A stretch of DNA of 64,000 nt from Collinsella sp. Lineage in GTDB: Bacteria > Actinomycetota > Coriobacteriia > Coriobacteriales > Coriobacteriaceae. The position numbers and the translations under genes were made by a program. Below the pieces are notes generated by a model. The model saw nothing but the letters and a program-made list of their open reading frames with translations, did no database searches and was not told where the DNA came from. The stretch is taken from the NCBI GenBank assembly GCA_019419455.1, contig DXZW01000014.1, forward strand, positions 49,074 to 113,073, given 5' to 3'. Positions 43,812-51,900 of the stretch are shown here, piece after piece; the stretch's first letter is position 1; each line of letters begins with the position of its first letter.

Positions 43812-43956
43812 CAGCGCCCCGGCAAGGCGAAACACAATGGTCACGCAGCCGAAACATCGTGGAATCGCAATCGAGAATGTATCGTAACGTAGCAGAAATC
43901 GAGCCGTCACGACACCGCTTTAACATCAGCAAAAAGCCCGATGAAAGGAGGCGACC

Positions 43957-44151
43957 GTGACCACACGTGAGGACGCCCACCCCTGCCCCGGCGAACAGTA
44001 CATCCTCTCGGTCGACCGTTACCAGATTGAGGTCATGGACCATCTGGACGAGCTTCCCGCCACGGGCGCCGTCATCTTCTGCACCTTCCCCAAGGTGCGT
44101 GATGGCGTCGGATATCCCGCACGTGTCTTTGCGGTCTGCCCCGCGCCATAA
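43957..44151 (+). CDS. Small hypothetical protein, 64 residues
   Basis: A strong AAAGGAGG site precedes GTG 43957. The product reads TTREDAHPCPGEQYILSVDR at the start and continues with an alternating strand-helix pattern (YQIEVMDHLDELPATGAVIF). There are three Cys but no CxxC pair, no signal peptide and no membrane helix. I do not recognise the family. It lies upstream of the ketopantoate-reductase-like gene on the same strand, about 120 nt away, and divergent from the aldo/keto reductase. Confidence 0.6.
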   Translation: MTTREDAHPCPGEQYILSVDRYQIEVMDHLDELPATGAVIFCTFPKVRDGVGYPARVFAVCPAP

Positions 44152-44268
44152 GTTCCCATGCGTTTGTTCTTCTAAATACGGCCATCCGGTGCACGCGACA
44201 TGGCCCGGCGGCATACAATCCATCAGACGCCCCATACGCGGTCGCCTTTTTATGGGGAGATGATTCAC

Positions 44269-45183
44269 ATGCAGATCAACAAGGTCGCCTTCATCGGCAA
44301 GGGCGGCGTGGGCCTGCTCTACGGCAGCATGATCGCCCAAGCGCTCGGCAACGACGCCGTCGAATACGTTATGGACGACGCGCGCTTTGAGCGCCACGCG
44401 GGTGATGCGCTCACCGTCAACGGCAAGCCCTGCGCGCTCAAGTCCGTCCGCGCGAGCGAGGCGACGCCCGTCGACCTGGTCATCCTCACGGTCAAGACAA
44501 CCGGACTCGACCAGGCGCTCAAGACTATGGAACGCATCGTAGGGCCCGACACGCTCATCGCATCCCTATGCAACGGCATCACGAGCGAGCAAAAGATTGC
44601 CGAGCGCTTTGGCTGGGAGCACACCGTCCTCGGAATCTGCCAAGGCATGGACGCTGTGTTTCTCAACGGCGCGCTCACCTTTACCAATGCGGGCGAGATC
44701 CGCTTTGGTGCGGCCGCCGGCACCGACCCCGCGACCGTCACCGCTATCGACGGGCTCTACACGCGCTGCGGCATCGCCCATACCGTCGAGCACGACATCG
44801 CACATCGCATGTGGGCCAAACTCATGCTCAACGACGGCATCAACCAGACCTGTATGGCCTACGGCGGCACCTACGGAAGCGCTACGGAGCAGGGCTCCGA
44901 GCAGCTCCGCAGTTTTGTCTCCGCCATGCGCGAGACGCTTGCAGTCGCCAATGCCGAGGGCATCGAGCTCACCGAGGAAGACCTGACGCAGATGGTGCGT
45001 CTCATAAAAGGGCTCGATCCCGCCGGCATGCCCTCGATGGCGCAAGACCGCATCGCTCAACGCAGAACCGAGGTCGAGGAATTTGCGGGTACCATCTGCC
45101 GCCTCGCGGCCAAGCACGGTATCCAGGTGCCGCAAAACGAATGGCTCTATTCGCGCATCCGCGAAATCGAGGCCAGCTGGTAA
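44269..45183 (+). CDS. Ketopantoate reductase family (PanE/ApbA) protein
   Basis: A 304-residue NADPH-dependent 2-dehydropantoate 2-reductase-like enzyme. Seen: NKVAFIGKGGVGLLYGSMIA at the N-terminus, DLVILTVKTTGLDQAL, SLCNGITSEQKIAERFG, HRMWAKLMLNDGINQT with the catalytic Lys, and IRE near the end. True PanE and other family members cannot be separated by eye, so no symbol is given. The start ATG 44269 follows GGGGAG; ATG 44260 would be too close to that site. Confidence 0.82.
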   Translation: MQINKVAFIGKGGVGLLYGSMIAQALGNDAVEYVMDDARFERHAGDALTVNGKPCALKSVRASEATPVDLVILTVKTTGLDQALKTMERIVGPDTLIASLCNGITSEQKIAERFGWEHTVLGICQGMDAVFLNGALTFTNAGEIRFGAAAGTDPATVTAIDGLYTRCGIAHTVEHDIAHRMWAKLMLNDGINQTCMAYGGTYGSATEQGSEQLRSFVSAMRETLAVANAEGIELTEEDLTQMVRLIKGLDPAGMPSMAQDRIAQRRTEVEEFAGTICRLAAKHGIQVPQNEWLYSRIREIEASW

Positions 45184-45221
45184 CGCCGCCGCACCGCATC
45201 CAACAGTCTCAATAGCAAAAA

Positions 45222-45252
45222 CCGCCGCAAAGGGCACTCCCCTTGCGGCGGC
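45222..45252 (-). terminator. Terminator, probably bidirectional
   Basis: CCGCCGCAAGGGG pairs with CCCTTTGCGGCGG and is followed by TTTTTG on the minus strand, serving the small membrane protein gene. On the plus strand it also follows the reductase gene, with a weaker T-rich tail. Confidence 0.75.
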
Positions 45253-45291
45253 TTCCTTCTTCATCTATGGGCAAAACCAGCTTCACAACGG

Positions 45292-45498
45292 CTAGCGCCG
45301 CACCTGCGGCGTCTCGTCCTCGTCATCGCGACAAAGGGTCACGCCCGCACTTCCCAGCAGCGCTGCTGCGATGAGCGCGCCGACCACAATAGGAGCAGCC
45401 CCGCACGAGCCCTGCATGCCTGCGACAAACGCAGCTGTAGGGCCAAGACAGCCAAGTACCAATGCGACGGCGGCGATAGCGATATCTCGAGCGTTCAT
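45292..45498 (-). CDS. Small two-helix membrane protein, 68 residues
   Basis: Two hydrophobic segments are visible: IAIAAVALVLGCLGPTAAFV at about 6-25 and PIVVGALIAAALLGSAGVTL at about 36-55, joined by a short Gly/Cys loop, with a charged tail CRDDEDETPQVRR. The start ATG 45498 follows GGAGGA. No recognised family; perhaps a membrane-protein regulator or structural peptide. It is flanked by its own terminator. Confidence 0.6.
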   Translation of the reverse strand: MNARDIAIAAVALVLGCLGPTAAFVAGMQGSCGAAPIVVGALIAAALLGSAGVTLCRDDEDETPQVRR

Positions 45499-45614
45499 GA
45501 GACCACTTCCTCCACGAGAAAGACCTTATTTCTCATGAACCAGTGTGCCCCGTATGCATACGCCCAGCGTACCGCCACGGTAAGGGCTCTGTTAGCTCAA
45601 ACGCACATAAAGAA

Positions 45615-45655
45615 AGGGCGGCTTTACGTTGCCTAAAAGCTCAGTAAAGACGCCC
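45615..45655 (-). terminator. Terminator of the secreted protein gene
   Basis: GGGCGTCTTTAC pairs with GTAAAGCCGCCC on the minus strand with one mismatch, followed by TTTCTTT, 35 nt after the stop. Confidence 0.75.
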
Positions 45656-45689
45656 GCCCATCATGTGCCTATTTTGCTCTGATAGCAGA

Positions 45690-46466
45690 TTACCAACCGG
45701 TGTAGTAATCGGTGGTTCCGGCGGCGCAGCCGGAGTCATAGACCTTGCAATCACCCTTGGAGCCCGTAAAGGTCGAGCCCTGGGCCATATCGCCCGCGGC
45801 AACAACGTAATAGCCGTCGGAATCGCGCCAGAAGCCCTCAGAATCCTGAGTCCATTCGCCCGTGCGATAGTGATAAAGCACATTGCTGCTGTAATAGGTC
45901 TCGCGGCGCCCGTTGTAGTTATTGACACCCGCAGAGCGCGTCAGGCCCGATCCGTTCGCGTAGGACGCGGCAGACGCGTAGGACGGAGTGTAACCGGCGT
46001 TGTAGTACGAAGCCTGGGCGGCCTCGGCAGCCTCCGCCTCGGCTGCGGCGGCCTCGAGCGCTTCGCGCTTGGCATTCTCAAGCGCAGTGCGCAGCTCATC
46101 GAGCTCGGTCGACTTCGCGTCGACCTCCCCCATCGTCAAAAGGCTGCCCGCACCATCGATACAACCCTGCAGCACAGCGTGCTCGTCATCGGTGGCATAG
46201 TCACCATACATATTCATAATGATCTGAGCGCGCATCTCAAGGGAATCGCGCTTGGCCTCCATCGAGGCGTTCCACTCCTGCATGGAACCATAACCATCGC
46301 CGCGATAATCAACGGGCTGTACCAGCGTCGCCTCGGACGGCGTAGATCCAACCGTATCGGACAGTGTTGCCGCGTGGGCATCAGTTGCGCCGGCGCCTGC
46401 CAAAAGTGCCACGGTCAGAGCGGCGGAAAGGGCAGCGGCTTTCGGTTTTCGTGAATCGATCCTCAT
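45690..46466 (-). CDS. Secreted protein with coiled-coil and Tyr/Trp-rich C-terminal domain
   Basis: A 258-residue protein. Residues about 8-33 are a Sec signal peptide (AAALSAALTVALLAGAGATDAHA-type, cleavage after AHA). Residues about 60-150 are helical and end in an Ala/Glu-rich coiled coil (ENAKREALEAAAAEAEAAEA). The C-terminal part, from about 180, has YYSSNVLYHYRTGEW, DSDGYYVVAAGDMAQGS and GKVYDSG-like GDCKVYDSGCAAGTTDYY. This end resembles a domain found repeatedly in secreted proteins of Coriobacteria and clostridia, likely of the double-psi/3D type. A cell-wall-related role is inferred. The start ATG 46466 follows GGAGG at a long spacing. Confidence 0.7.
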   Translation of the reverse strand: MRIDSRKPKAAALSAALTVALLAGAGATDAHAATLSDTVGSTPSEATLVQPVDYRGDGYGSMQEWNASMEAKRDSLEMRAQIIMNMYGDYATDDEHAVLQGCIDGAGSLLTMGEVDAKSTELDELRTALENAKREALEAAAAEAEAAEAAQASYYNAGYTPSYASAASYANGSGLTRSAGVNNYNGRRETYYSSNVLYHYRTGEWTQDSEGFWRDSDGYYVVAAGDMAQGSTFTGSKGDCKVYDSGCAAGTTDYYTGW

Positions 46467-46677
46467 GTAGCTGGAAACCTCCGTAGTGCGTTTTTGCTGC
46501 GTTTGAGCTGCGTGTGATTCGATCGCGCTGCATAGTACCTCGAGCAAATCGCGACCTGCGGTTTTACTCAAAAGGCGCACGTCAATTGCGTAAAACTCAC
46601 ATCCTCTCAACAGGAGTTTTCCACAACTCGAATGCATAAAGCATGCCAAAAACCCTGTAATAGCGCCCTTCCTATGC
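46467..46677. other. Intergenic region between metY and the secreted protein gene
   Basis: With the metY terminator next to it this gap exceeds 300 nt. It should contain the promoter and leader of the secreted protein gene; TTGACG at about 46578-46583 on the minus strand is a possible -35 box, but no convincing -10 partner is seen. No gene or RNA family recognised. Confidence 0.4.
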
Positions 46678-46718
46678 AAAAAAGACGCCTGCGCAACCAT
46701 TGCTTGCGCAGGCGCCTT
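46678..46718 (-). terminator. Terminator of metY
   Basis: GCGCCTGCGCAA pairs with TTGCGCAGGCGT across GCAATGG and runs into TTTTTT on the minus strand, 60 nt after the metY stop. Confidence 0.88.
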
Positions 46719-46777
46719 GAGCAGGCATTTATGCAGTTATACCTATCGAGTCGCAAGGGGTCCTTGCACAAGTCGCC

Positions 46778-48088
46778 TTACTCGTCCAGCGCGGCGAAGG
46801 CCTGCTTCAGATCCCAAATGATGTCCTCGGCGTTCTCGGTACCGATGGAAAGACGGATCGTGGAGGGCGTGATGTTCTGCTCGGCGAGCTCCTCGGCAGA
46901 GAGCTGGGAGTGCGTGGTGGTAGCCGGGTGCACGACGAGCGACTTGACGTCGGCCACGTTGGCGAGCAGCGAGAACACCTGCAGATGATCGATGAACTTC
47001 CAGGCAGCCTCCTGGCCACCCTTAATCTCAAAGGTGAAGATCGAGGCGCCGCCGTTGGGGAAGTACTTCTGATAGAGCTCGTGATCGGGGTGCTCAGGCA
47101 GGCTCGGGTGGTTCACCTTGGCAACGTGGCTGTCGCCGGCAAGGAACTCAACGACCTTCTTGGTGTTCTCGACATGGCGGTCGACGCGCAGCGACAGGGT
47201 CTCGGTGCCCTGGAGCAGGACCCAGGCGTTGAACGGGCTGATGCAGGCGCCCTCGTCGCGCAGCAAGATGGCGCGGACATAGGTCGCGAAGGCAGCGGGA
47301 CCGGCAGCCTCGGCAAACGAGACGCCATGGTAGGAGGGGTTGGGCTCGGCGATCTGCGCATACTTGCCGCTCGCCTTCCAGTCGAAGTTGCCGCCATCGA
47401 CGATCACACCGCCCAGCGAGGTGCCGTGGCCGCCGATGAACTTGGTTGCGGAGTGGACGACGATGTTGGCACCATGCTCCAGCGGACGGAACAGATACGG
47501 GGTGCCGAAGGTGTTGTCGACGACAACCGGCAGACCGTGCTTCTTGGCGATCTCGGAGATGGCGTCGATGTTGGGGATGTCGGAGTTGGGGTTGCCGAGC
47601 GTCTCGAGGTAGATGACCGTGGTGTTGTCCTTGATGGCCCCCTCGACCTCTTCCAGGTTATGGGCATCGACGAAGGTGGTCTCGACGCCAAACTGGGAGA
47701 GCGTATGCTCCAGCAGGTTGTAGGAGCCACCGTAGATGGTCTTCTGAGCCACCACGTGGTCACCGGCCTGGGCAAGAGCCTGCAGGGTATAGGTGATGGC
47801 AGCAGCACCGGAGGCGACGGCGAGACCCGCCACGCCACCCTCGAGTGCGGCGATACGGTCCTCGAAGACGCCCTGGGTGGAGTTGGTCAGACGGCCGTAG
47901 ATGTTACCAGCATCGGCAAGACCAAAGCGGTCGGCGGCGTGCTGGGAGTTGCGGAACACATAGCTCGTGGTCTGGTAGATAGGCACGGCGCGGGAGTCGG
48001 ATGCGGGATCGGCGCTCTCCTGGCCAACGTGAAGCTGCAGGGTATCGAAACCAAAGGTGTGCTCGGGGTTGTTGATGAACTGGCTCAT
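46778..48088 (-). CDS. metY: O-acetylhomoserine sulfhydrylase
   Basis: A 436-residue Cys/Met-metabolism PLP enzyme that joins O-acetylhomoserine with sulfide to make homocysteine (or O-acetylserine to cysteine). Seen: FDTLQLHVGQESADPASDSR, VPIYQTTSYVFRN, YGRLTNSTQGVFEDRIAALE, the PLP contacts VVVDNTFGTPYLFRPLEHGA and the PLP-lysine HSATKFIGGHGTSLGGVIVD. The length of about 430 separates it from the shorter MetB/MetC group. ATG 48088 follows AAGGAG. A leader peptide with Cys codons and a divergent LysR gene are upstream. Confidence 0.93.
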   Translation of the reverse strand: MSQFINNPEHTFGFDTLQLHVGQESADPASDSRAVPIYQTTSYVFRNSQHAADRFGLADAGNIYGRLTNSTQGVFEDRIAALEGGVAGLAVASGAAAITYTLQALAQAGDHVVAQKTIYGGSYNLLEHTLSQFGVETTFVDAHNLEEVEGAIKDNTTVIYLETLGNPNSDIPNIDAISEIAKKHGLPVVVDNTFGTPYLFRPLEHGANIVVHSATKFIGGHGTSLGGVIVDGGNFDWKASGKYAQIAEPNPSYHGVSFAEAAGPAAFATYVRAILLRDEGACISPFNAWVLLQGTETLSLRVDRHVENTKKVVEFLAGDSHVAKVNHPSLPEHPDHELYQKYFPNGGASIFTFEIKGGQEAAWKFIDHLQVFSLLANVADVKSLVVHPATTTHSQLSAEELAEQNITPSTIRLSIGTENAEDIIWDLKQAFAALDE

Positions 48089-48149
48089 GATGATCTCCTT
48101 GATCGAACAAAAGTAAATAAAAAGAGAGAAGTAAGTCGCTGTCTCCTGA

Positions 48150-48203
48150 TCACGCCGACGGACGCAAACAGGAGCCCGGCATTCGTCTTGGTAAGCAATT
48201 CAT
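48150..48203 (-). CDS. 17-residue Cys-containing leader peptide of metY
   Basis: AAAGGAGG lies 7 nt before ATG 48203, followed by 17 codons for MNCLPRRMPGSCLRPSA and TGA at 48150. It contains two Cys and two Met codons. The gene is inside the transcribed leader between the predicted promoter and metY. The second Cys codon lies in CTCCTG, which can pair either with the upstream GGAGG site or with CAGGAG just after the stop codon. This is the layout of a translational or attenuation control that senses Cys supply; the mechanism is inferred. Confidence 0.6.
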   Translation of the reverse strand: MNCLPRRMPGSCLRPSA

Positions 48204-48271
48204 ATGCGGGCCTCCTTTCGCATCCCGGTTCCGTGGTTGGCTTAATTACCTACCGCCTTTGTGTGTTTTGA

Positions 48272-48300
48272 ATAGTACGAGCATTGTTTCCCTCGGTCAA
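48272..48300 (-). promoter_or_regulatory. Predicted metY promoter
   Basis: TTGACC and TACTAT separated by 17 nt on the minus strand; transcription would start near 48265 and give a leader of about 175 nt. Confidence 0.7.
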
Positions 48301-48320
48301 TCACTTAAAAGCGCTAACCT

Positions 48321-48341
48321 GTTATCGTTTTTATAGATAAC
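48321..48341. promoter_or_regulatory. LysR-type binding palindrome
   Basis: GTTATC and GATAAC flank a 9-nt centre (T-N11-A type) in the divergent region, 20 nt before the LysR start and just upstream of the metY -35 box. Confidence 0.6.
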
Positions 48342-48360
48342 AATCGGAAGGATTGCGTCG

Positions 48361-49263
48361 ATGACCCTCCAGCAGCTTCGTTTTCTGATCGCCGTGGCAG
48401 AGTCCGGCTCAATCAACGCCGCAGCTCAGCGCCTCTATACCGCTCAGTCCAACATCTCAAACGCCGTCAAAAGCCTGGAACAGGAGCTCCATCTGGAGAT
48501 CTTTACGCGCTCCAGCCGCGGCGTCACGCTCACCAACGACGGCACCGAGCTTTTGGGCTATGCGCGTCAAGTCGTAGAGCAGGCCGATATGCTCGAGGCC
48601 CGCTACGAGGACGGCGGCACGCCCCAGGCGCGCCTTGCCATCTCGGCCCAGCATTACGCTTTTTCGGTCGAGGCCTTCGTCAACGTCGTCGAGCGCTGCC
48701 GGGACAGCAAGTTCGAATTCATCATGCGCGAGACCACCACGTCGCAGATCATCGATGACGTCCGCGCGTTTCGCAGCGACATCGGCATCCTCTATCTGGA
48801 CGACTTTAACGCCCGCGTTCTGCAGAAGGCCTTCGCCGATGCCCGCGCAAGCTTCCATCCCCTCTTCGACGCGACGGTCCACGTCTTCGTTAGCGAGCGC
48901 CACCCGCTCGCACGCCGCCCGCAGCTGTCCCTTGCCGACCTTACACCTTATACGCGCTACAGCTTTGAGCAAGGCACCTCGAGCTCCTTCTATTACGCCG
49001 AGGAACCTTTTAGCTATATCCCTTGCGACCGCAACATACGAATCTCGGACCGCGGAACACTTACTAACTTACTTATCACGTCGAACGGTTACACCCTGTC
49101 GACCGGTGTCCTCTCCAATGAAATGCAATGGGGTATGGCATCGATCCCGTTAGCAGACGCCCCAACGATGCACGTAGGCTATATCATGCACGACGAGCGC
49201 AAGCCCTCTCCCCTCTTGCAGCAATACCTCGACGAGCTCAACCGCATCATCCGTGCCAACTAA
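48361..49263 (+). CDS. LysR-family regulator divergent from metY
   Basis: A 300-residue regulator. Residues about 1-60 are the LysR winged helix (TLQQLRFLIAVAESGSINAA, AQSNISNAVKSLEQELHLEIFTRSSRGVTLT in parts). Residues about 90-295 are the substrate-binding effector domain (ISAQHYAFSVEAF, HVFVSERHPLARRP). The palindrome in the shared control region makes metY its likely target, with a sulfur metabolite as the expected coinducer. ATG 48361 follows GGAAGG. This pairing is inferred from context. Confidence 0.88.
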   Translation: MTLQQLRFLIAVAESGSINAAAQRLYTAQSNISNAVKSLEQELHLEIFTRSSRGVTLTNDGTELLGYARQVVEQADMLEARYEDGGTPQARLAISAQHYAFSVEAFVNVVERCRDSKFEFIMRETTTSQIIDDVRAFRSDIGILYLDDFNARVLQKAFADARASFHPLFDATVHVFVSERHPLARRPQLSLADLTPYTRYSFEQGTSSSFYYAEEPFSYIPCDRNIRISDRGTLTNLLITSNGYTLSTGVLSNEMQWGMASIPLADAPTMHVGYIMHDERKPSPLLQQYLDELNRIIRAN

Positions 49264-49362
49264 CTGTCGGAAGACGGGGTAGAAATCGTAGATTGCTAGC
49301 CCCCGGCGGGCATGGCGCTACAATGGTCACTCACACGAAACGTACCCAACGAAAGGAAGCCC

Positions 49363-49848
49363 GTGAAGGTCATCATCTATACCGACGGCTCGGCCCGATC
49401 AAATCCGGGACGCGGCGGCTACGGCGCCGTGCTCAAATACACCAGCCCCGCCGGCAAGACCTTCACCTCCGAGCTTTCGCGCGGCTACGCCAAGACCACC
49501 AACAACCGCATGGAGCTCATGGCGGTCATCGTGGCGCTCGAGGCACTTAACCGCCCCTGCGAGGTCGAGGTCCATTCCGATTCGCAGTACGTCGTCAACG
49601 CCTTCAACAAGCACTGGATTGACGGCTGGAAAAAGCGCGGATGGAAAACCGCCAACAAGCAGCCCGTCAAGAACCGCGACCTGTGGGAGCGCCTACTCGC
49701 CGCCAAAAGCAAGCACAAGGTTGAGTTCATCTGGGTTAAGGGTCACGCCGGCCATGAGCTCAACGAGCGCTGCGATGAGCTCGCCACCACGGCGGCCGAC
49801 GGCAGCAACCTCGATATCGATACCGGCTTTAACGAGAGCGACCTGTAA
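49363..49848 (+). CDS. rnhA: Ribonuclease HI
   Basis: A 161-residue RNase HI that removes RNA from RNA-DNA hybrids. The catalytic DEDD set is visible: IIYTDGSARSNPG, NNRMELMAVIVALEAL, VHSDSQYVVNAF and GHELNERCDELATTAA; the His loop is in KGHAGHELN. The basic handle KKRGWKTANKQPVKN is present. The start GTG 49363 follows GAAAGGA; the longer frame is not conserved. Confidence 0.93.
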   Translation: MKVIIYTDGSARSNPGRGGYGAVLKYTSPAGKTFTSELSRGYAKTTNNRMELMAVIVALEALNRPCEVEVHSDSQYVVNAFNKHWIDGWKKRGWKTANKQPVKNRDLWERLLAAKSKHKVEFIWVKGHAGHELNERCDELATTAADGSNLDIDTGFNESDL

Positions 49849-49923
49849 CGGCGTTTTCGCACGCTATTTCCTGCCCCCTCGCGCTACACTCATCCTGTAA
49901 ACCGAACGGCACGAGGGGGATAC

Positions 49924-51030
49924 ATGCTGCGTATAGCGACCATCGGCACATCTATGATTACCGACGACTTTATCCAGGTCGTCAACGCCAACGACCAAGC
50001 CGCGTTTGTGGGCACGCTCTCGCGCGATGCCGAGCGCGGCGCCGCCTTTACCGCCGAACACGGCGGCGAGCGTAACTTCACCGCACTTGACGAGCTTGCG
50101 TCCGCCGACGACGTCGACGCCGTCTACATCGGCAGCCCCAATGCGCTTCACTACGAGCAGGCCCTTGCCTGCATCGCCGGTGGCAAGCATGTCATCGTCG
50201 AGAAGCCCTTCTGCGCCACCGAAGCGCAGGCGCTGGAAGTCTTCCGCGCTGCCGAGGCAGCAGGTGTCGTGGCCCTCGAGGCCATGCGTCCCCTCCACGA
50301 TCCCGCCTTCCACGCCATCGAGGACGCCCTGGGCGAGATCGCCCCCATCCGCCGCGCCTCATTGCGCTTTGGCAAATATTCCTCGCGCTACAACGAGATT
50401 CTCGCGGGACGCGCCACCAATATCTTCGACTGCAATATGGCATCGGGTTCCCTCATGGACATTGGCGTCTACACCGTCGAGCCCATGGTCGAGATTTTCG
50501 GCATGCCCTCCGGCCTTACGAGCATGGCTACTCTGCTCGACCCCACCACGCAACAGCTCACGCACGGCCCCATCGATGGCTGCGGCTCCATCCTCGCCAG
50601 CTACGGCGGTGGCCGTATCTCCGTCGAGCTCGCGCACTCCAAAATTACGAACGACCTGCTGCCCTCGCAAATCGAAGGCGAGCGTGGCACTATCCAGATC
50701 GACCATCTGTCCACGCCCCGCAACGTCCGCATCGACTATCGCGGCGACGTCGTACGCGGCTCGGCGACCGAGGCACCGCGCGAACAGGGAGACAACGGCC
50801 GCGTGCTCGACCTGCCCAAATCGAGCAACACTATGGAATACGAACTCACAGACTTTATCACCGCCATCTGCGGCATCGATAACGTTAAGGAAGAGATTTG
50901 GGAGACCCCGGCGGGACGCCACGAGCTTGGCCACTACCGCGATGTCACGCTCGTCTCGCTGCGCATCATGGATGCCGTGCGCCAGCAGGCCGGCATAACC
51001 TTCCCGGCCGACGCAGGCAAGCAGGCATAG
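49924..51030 (+). CDS. Gfo/Idh/MocA-family oxidoreductase
   Basis: A 368-residue oxidoreductase. Seen: RIATIGTSMITDDFIQVV (a Rossmann loop with reduced Gly content), VYIGSPNALHYEQALACIAGG, the HVIVEKPFCATEAQA motif, and SGSLMDIGVYTVEPMVEIFG. The substrate is unknown; the family oxidises or reduces sugars and inositols. The gene lies directly before the acylphosphatase with 2 nt between, and may be translationally coupled to it. Confidence 0.87.
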   Translation: MLRIATIGTSMITDDFIQVVNANDQAAFVGTLSRDAERGAAFTAEHGGERNFTALDELASADDVDAVYIGSPNALHYEQALACIAGGKHVIVEKPFCATEAQALEVFRAAEAAGVVALEAMRPLHDPAFHAIEDALGEIAPIRRASLRFGKYSSRYNEILAGRATNIFDCNMASGSLMDIGVYTVEPMVEIFGMPSGLTSMATLLDPTTQQLTHGPIDGCGSILASYGGGRISVELAHSKITNDLLPSQIEGERGTIQIDHLSTPRNVRIDYRGDVVRGSATEAPREQGDNGRVLDLPKSSNTMEYELTDFITAICGIDNVKEEIWETPAGRHELGHYRDVTLVSLRIMDAVRQQAGITFPADAGKQA

Positions 51031-51032
51031 CG

Positions 51033-51443
51033 ATGGGCCTCTTCGATACGTTCTTCTCCAGCGTCACCGGCGGCAGTCGAGAGCCTCAAAAACCATCAAA
51101 CATTGAGCTCGAGTTGCGCCGCAGGCTTACTGTGCTCGCAAGCGACGAGGCCACTCAAGACACTCCCCTGCGCTATTTCCTGCGCTGGGCGGGGCAAGTC
51201 CAGGGCGTTGGTTTTCGCTTCACCAACACCAACCTCGCACAGGCACGCGCACTCACCGGCTGGGTGCGCAACATGGAAGACGGCTCGGTCGAGATGGAGA
51301 TACAGGGAGCTCCGGCAAACATCCTATCTCATCTCGAGGCGCTTCATGCCTCCTACGAGCGCATGGGAACGCGCTTTCGCCTCGTAGAAGCCCAGGCCCA
51401 AGCCCCACTTGCCAATGAAGACAGCTTCATTCCTCGTTATTAG
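51033..51443 (+). CDS. Acylphosphatase with N-terminal extension
   Basis: A 136-residue protein. The acylphosphatase domain (residues about 45-125) carries FLRWAGQVQGVGFRFTNTNLA with the phosphate-binding loop and catalytic Arg, then LTGWVRNMEDGSVEMEIQG with the catalytic Asn. Typical acylphosphatases have 90-100 residues; about 40 extra residues precede the domain here. The enzyme hydrolyses acyl phosphates such as acetyl and carbamoyl phosphate. The start ATG 51033 lies 2 nt after the preceding stop. Confidence 0.87.
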   Translation: MGLFDTFFSSVTGGSREPQKPSNIELELRRRLTVLASDEATQDTPLRYFLRWAGQVQGVGFRFTNTNLAQARALTGWVRNMEDGSVEMEIQGAPANILSHLEALHASYERMGTRFRLVEAQAQAPLANEDSFIPRY

Positions 51444-51472
51444 TATTGTGTGCTAAATACGGTATCATTTAC

Positions 51473-51488
51473 CTACAACCGTTTGTAG
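51473..51488. promoter_or_regulatory. Palindromic Fur-family operator candidate
   Basis: CTACAACCGTTTGTAG is a 14-of-16 palindrome 17 nt before the start codon of the Fur-family gene, downstream of a TATCAT -10-like box; consistent with autoregulation. Confidence 0.5.
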
Positions 51489-51504
51489 AAAAGAGGCGAG
51501 GCGC

Positions 51505-51885
51505 ATGGCGGTGCAAAGAAGGAATACCAGGCAGCGAAAGCTGGTTCTTGACGCCGTGCGCCAAAGCTACAACCATCCCACCGCCGACGAAATCTACAAC
51601 GTCGTGCGCGCACAGGATGACAAAATCAGCCGCGGTACGGTCTACCGCAATCTCAATCTCTTGGCCGACGCCGGCGAGATCCTCTCCATCAAGACGCCGG
51701 GCGGCAGCCGCTTCGATCGCACGATCGAGCCGCATGCGCATATCATCTGCACCTCATGCAGCCGCGTCATCGACGTACCGCTCCCCTTCGATGCCCAGCT
51801 CGACGCCAAGGCGTCCGAGCAAATCGGCTGGCACGTCACGTCGCACTACACCATCTTCGAGGGTCTCTGCCCCGACTGCCGGTAG
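51505..51885 (+). CDS. Fur-family metalloregulator (PerR/Fur-like)
   Basis: A 126-residue regulator: winged helix at about 5-75 (RQRKLVLDAVRQSYNHPTADEIYNVV, in parts, then GTVYRNLNLLADAGEIL) and a dimerisation domain with the structural zinc Cys pairs CTSC and CPDC at the C-terminus. The HAHIICTSCSRVIDV motif holds regulatory His ligands. PerR and Fur types cannot be separated here. A palindrome just upstream suggests autoregulation. ATG 51505 follows GAGGCG. Confidence 0.88.
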   Translation: MAVQRRNTRQRKLVLDAVRQSYNHPTADEIYNVVRAQDDKISRGTVYRNLNLLADAGEILSIKTPGGSRFDRTIEPHAHIICTSCSRVIDVPLPFDAQLDAKASEQIGWHVTSHYTIFEGLCPDCR

Positions 51886-51900
51886 ATGTTTGGGACATGC

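Noticed and set aside
46910..48271. 453-codon plus-strand frame opposite metY
   Set aside because: Shadow of metY; it also runs through the metY promoter and leader.
48089..48300. SAM-type (S-box) riboswitch upstream of metY
   Set aside because: The leader lacks recognisable S-box stems and kink-turn motif; a short translated leader gene explains the conserved-looking ribosome binding site better.
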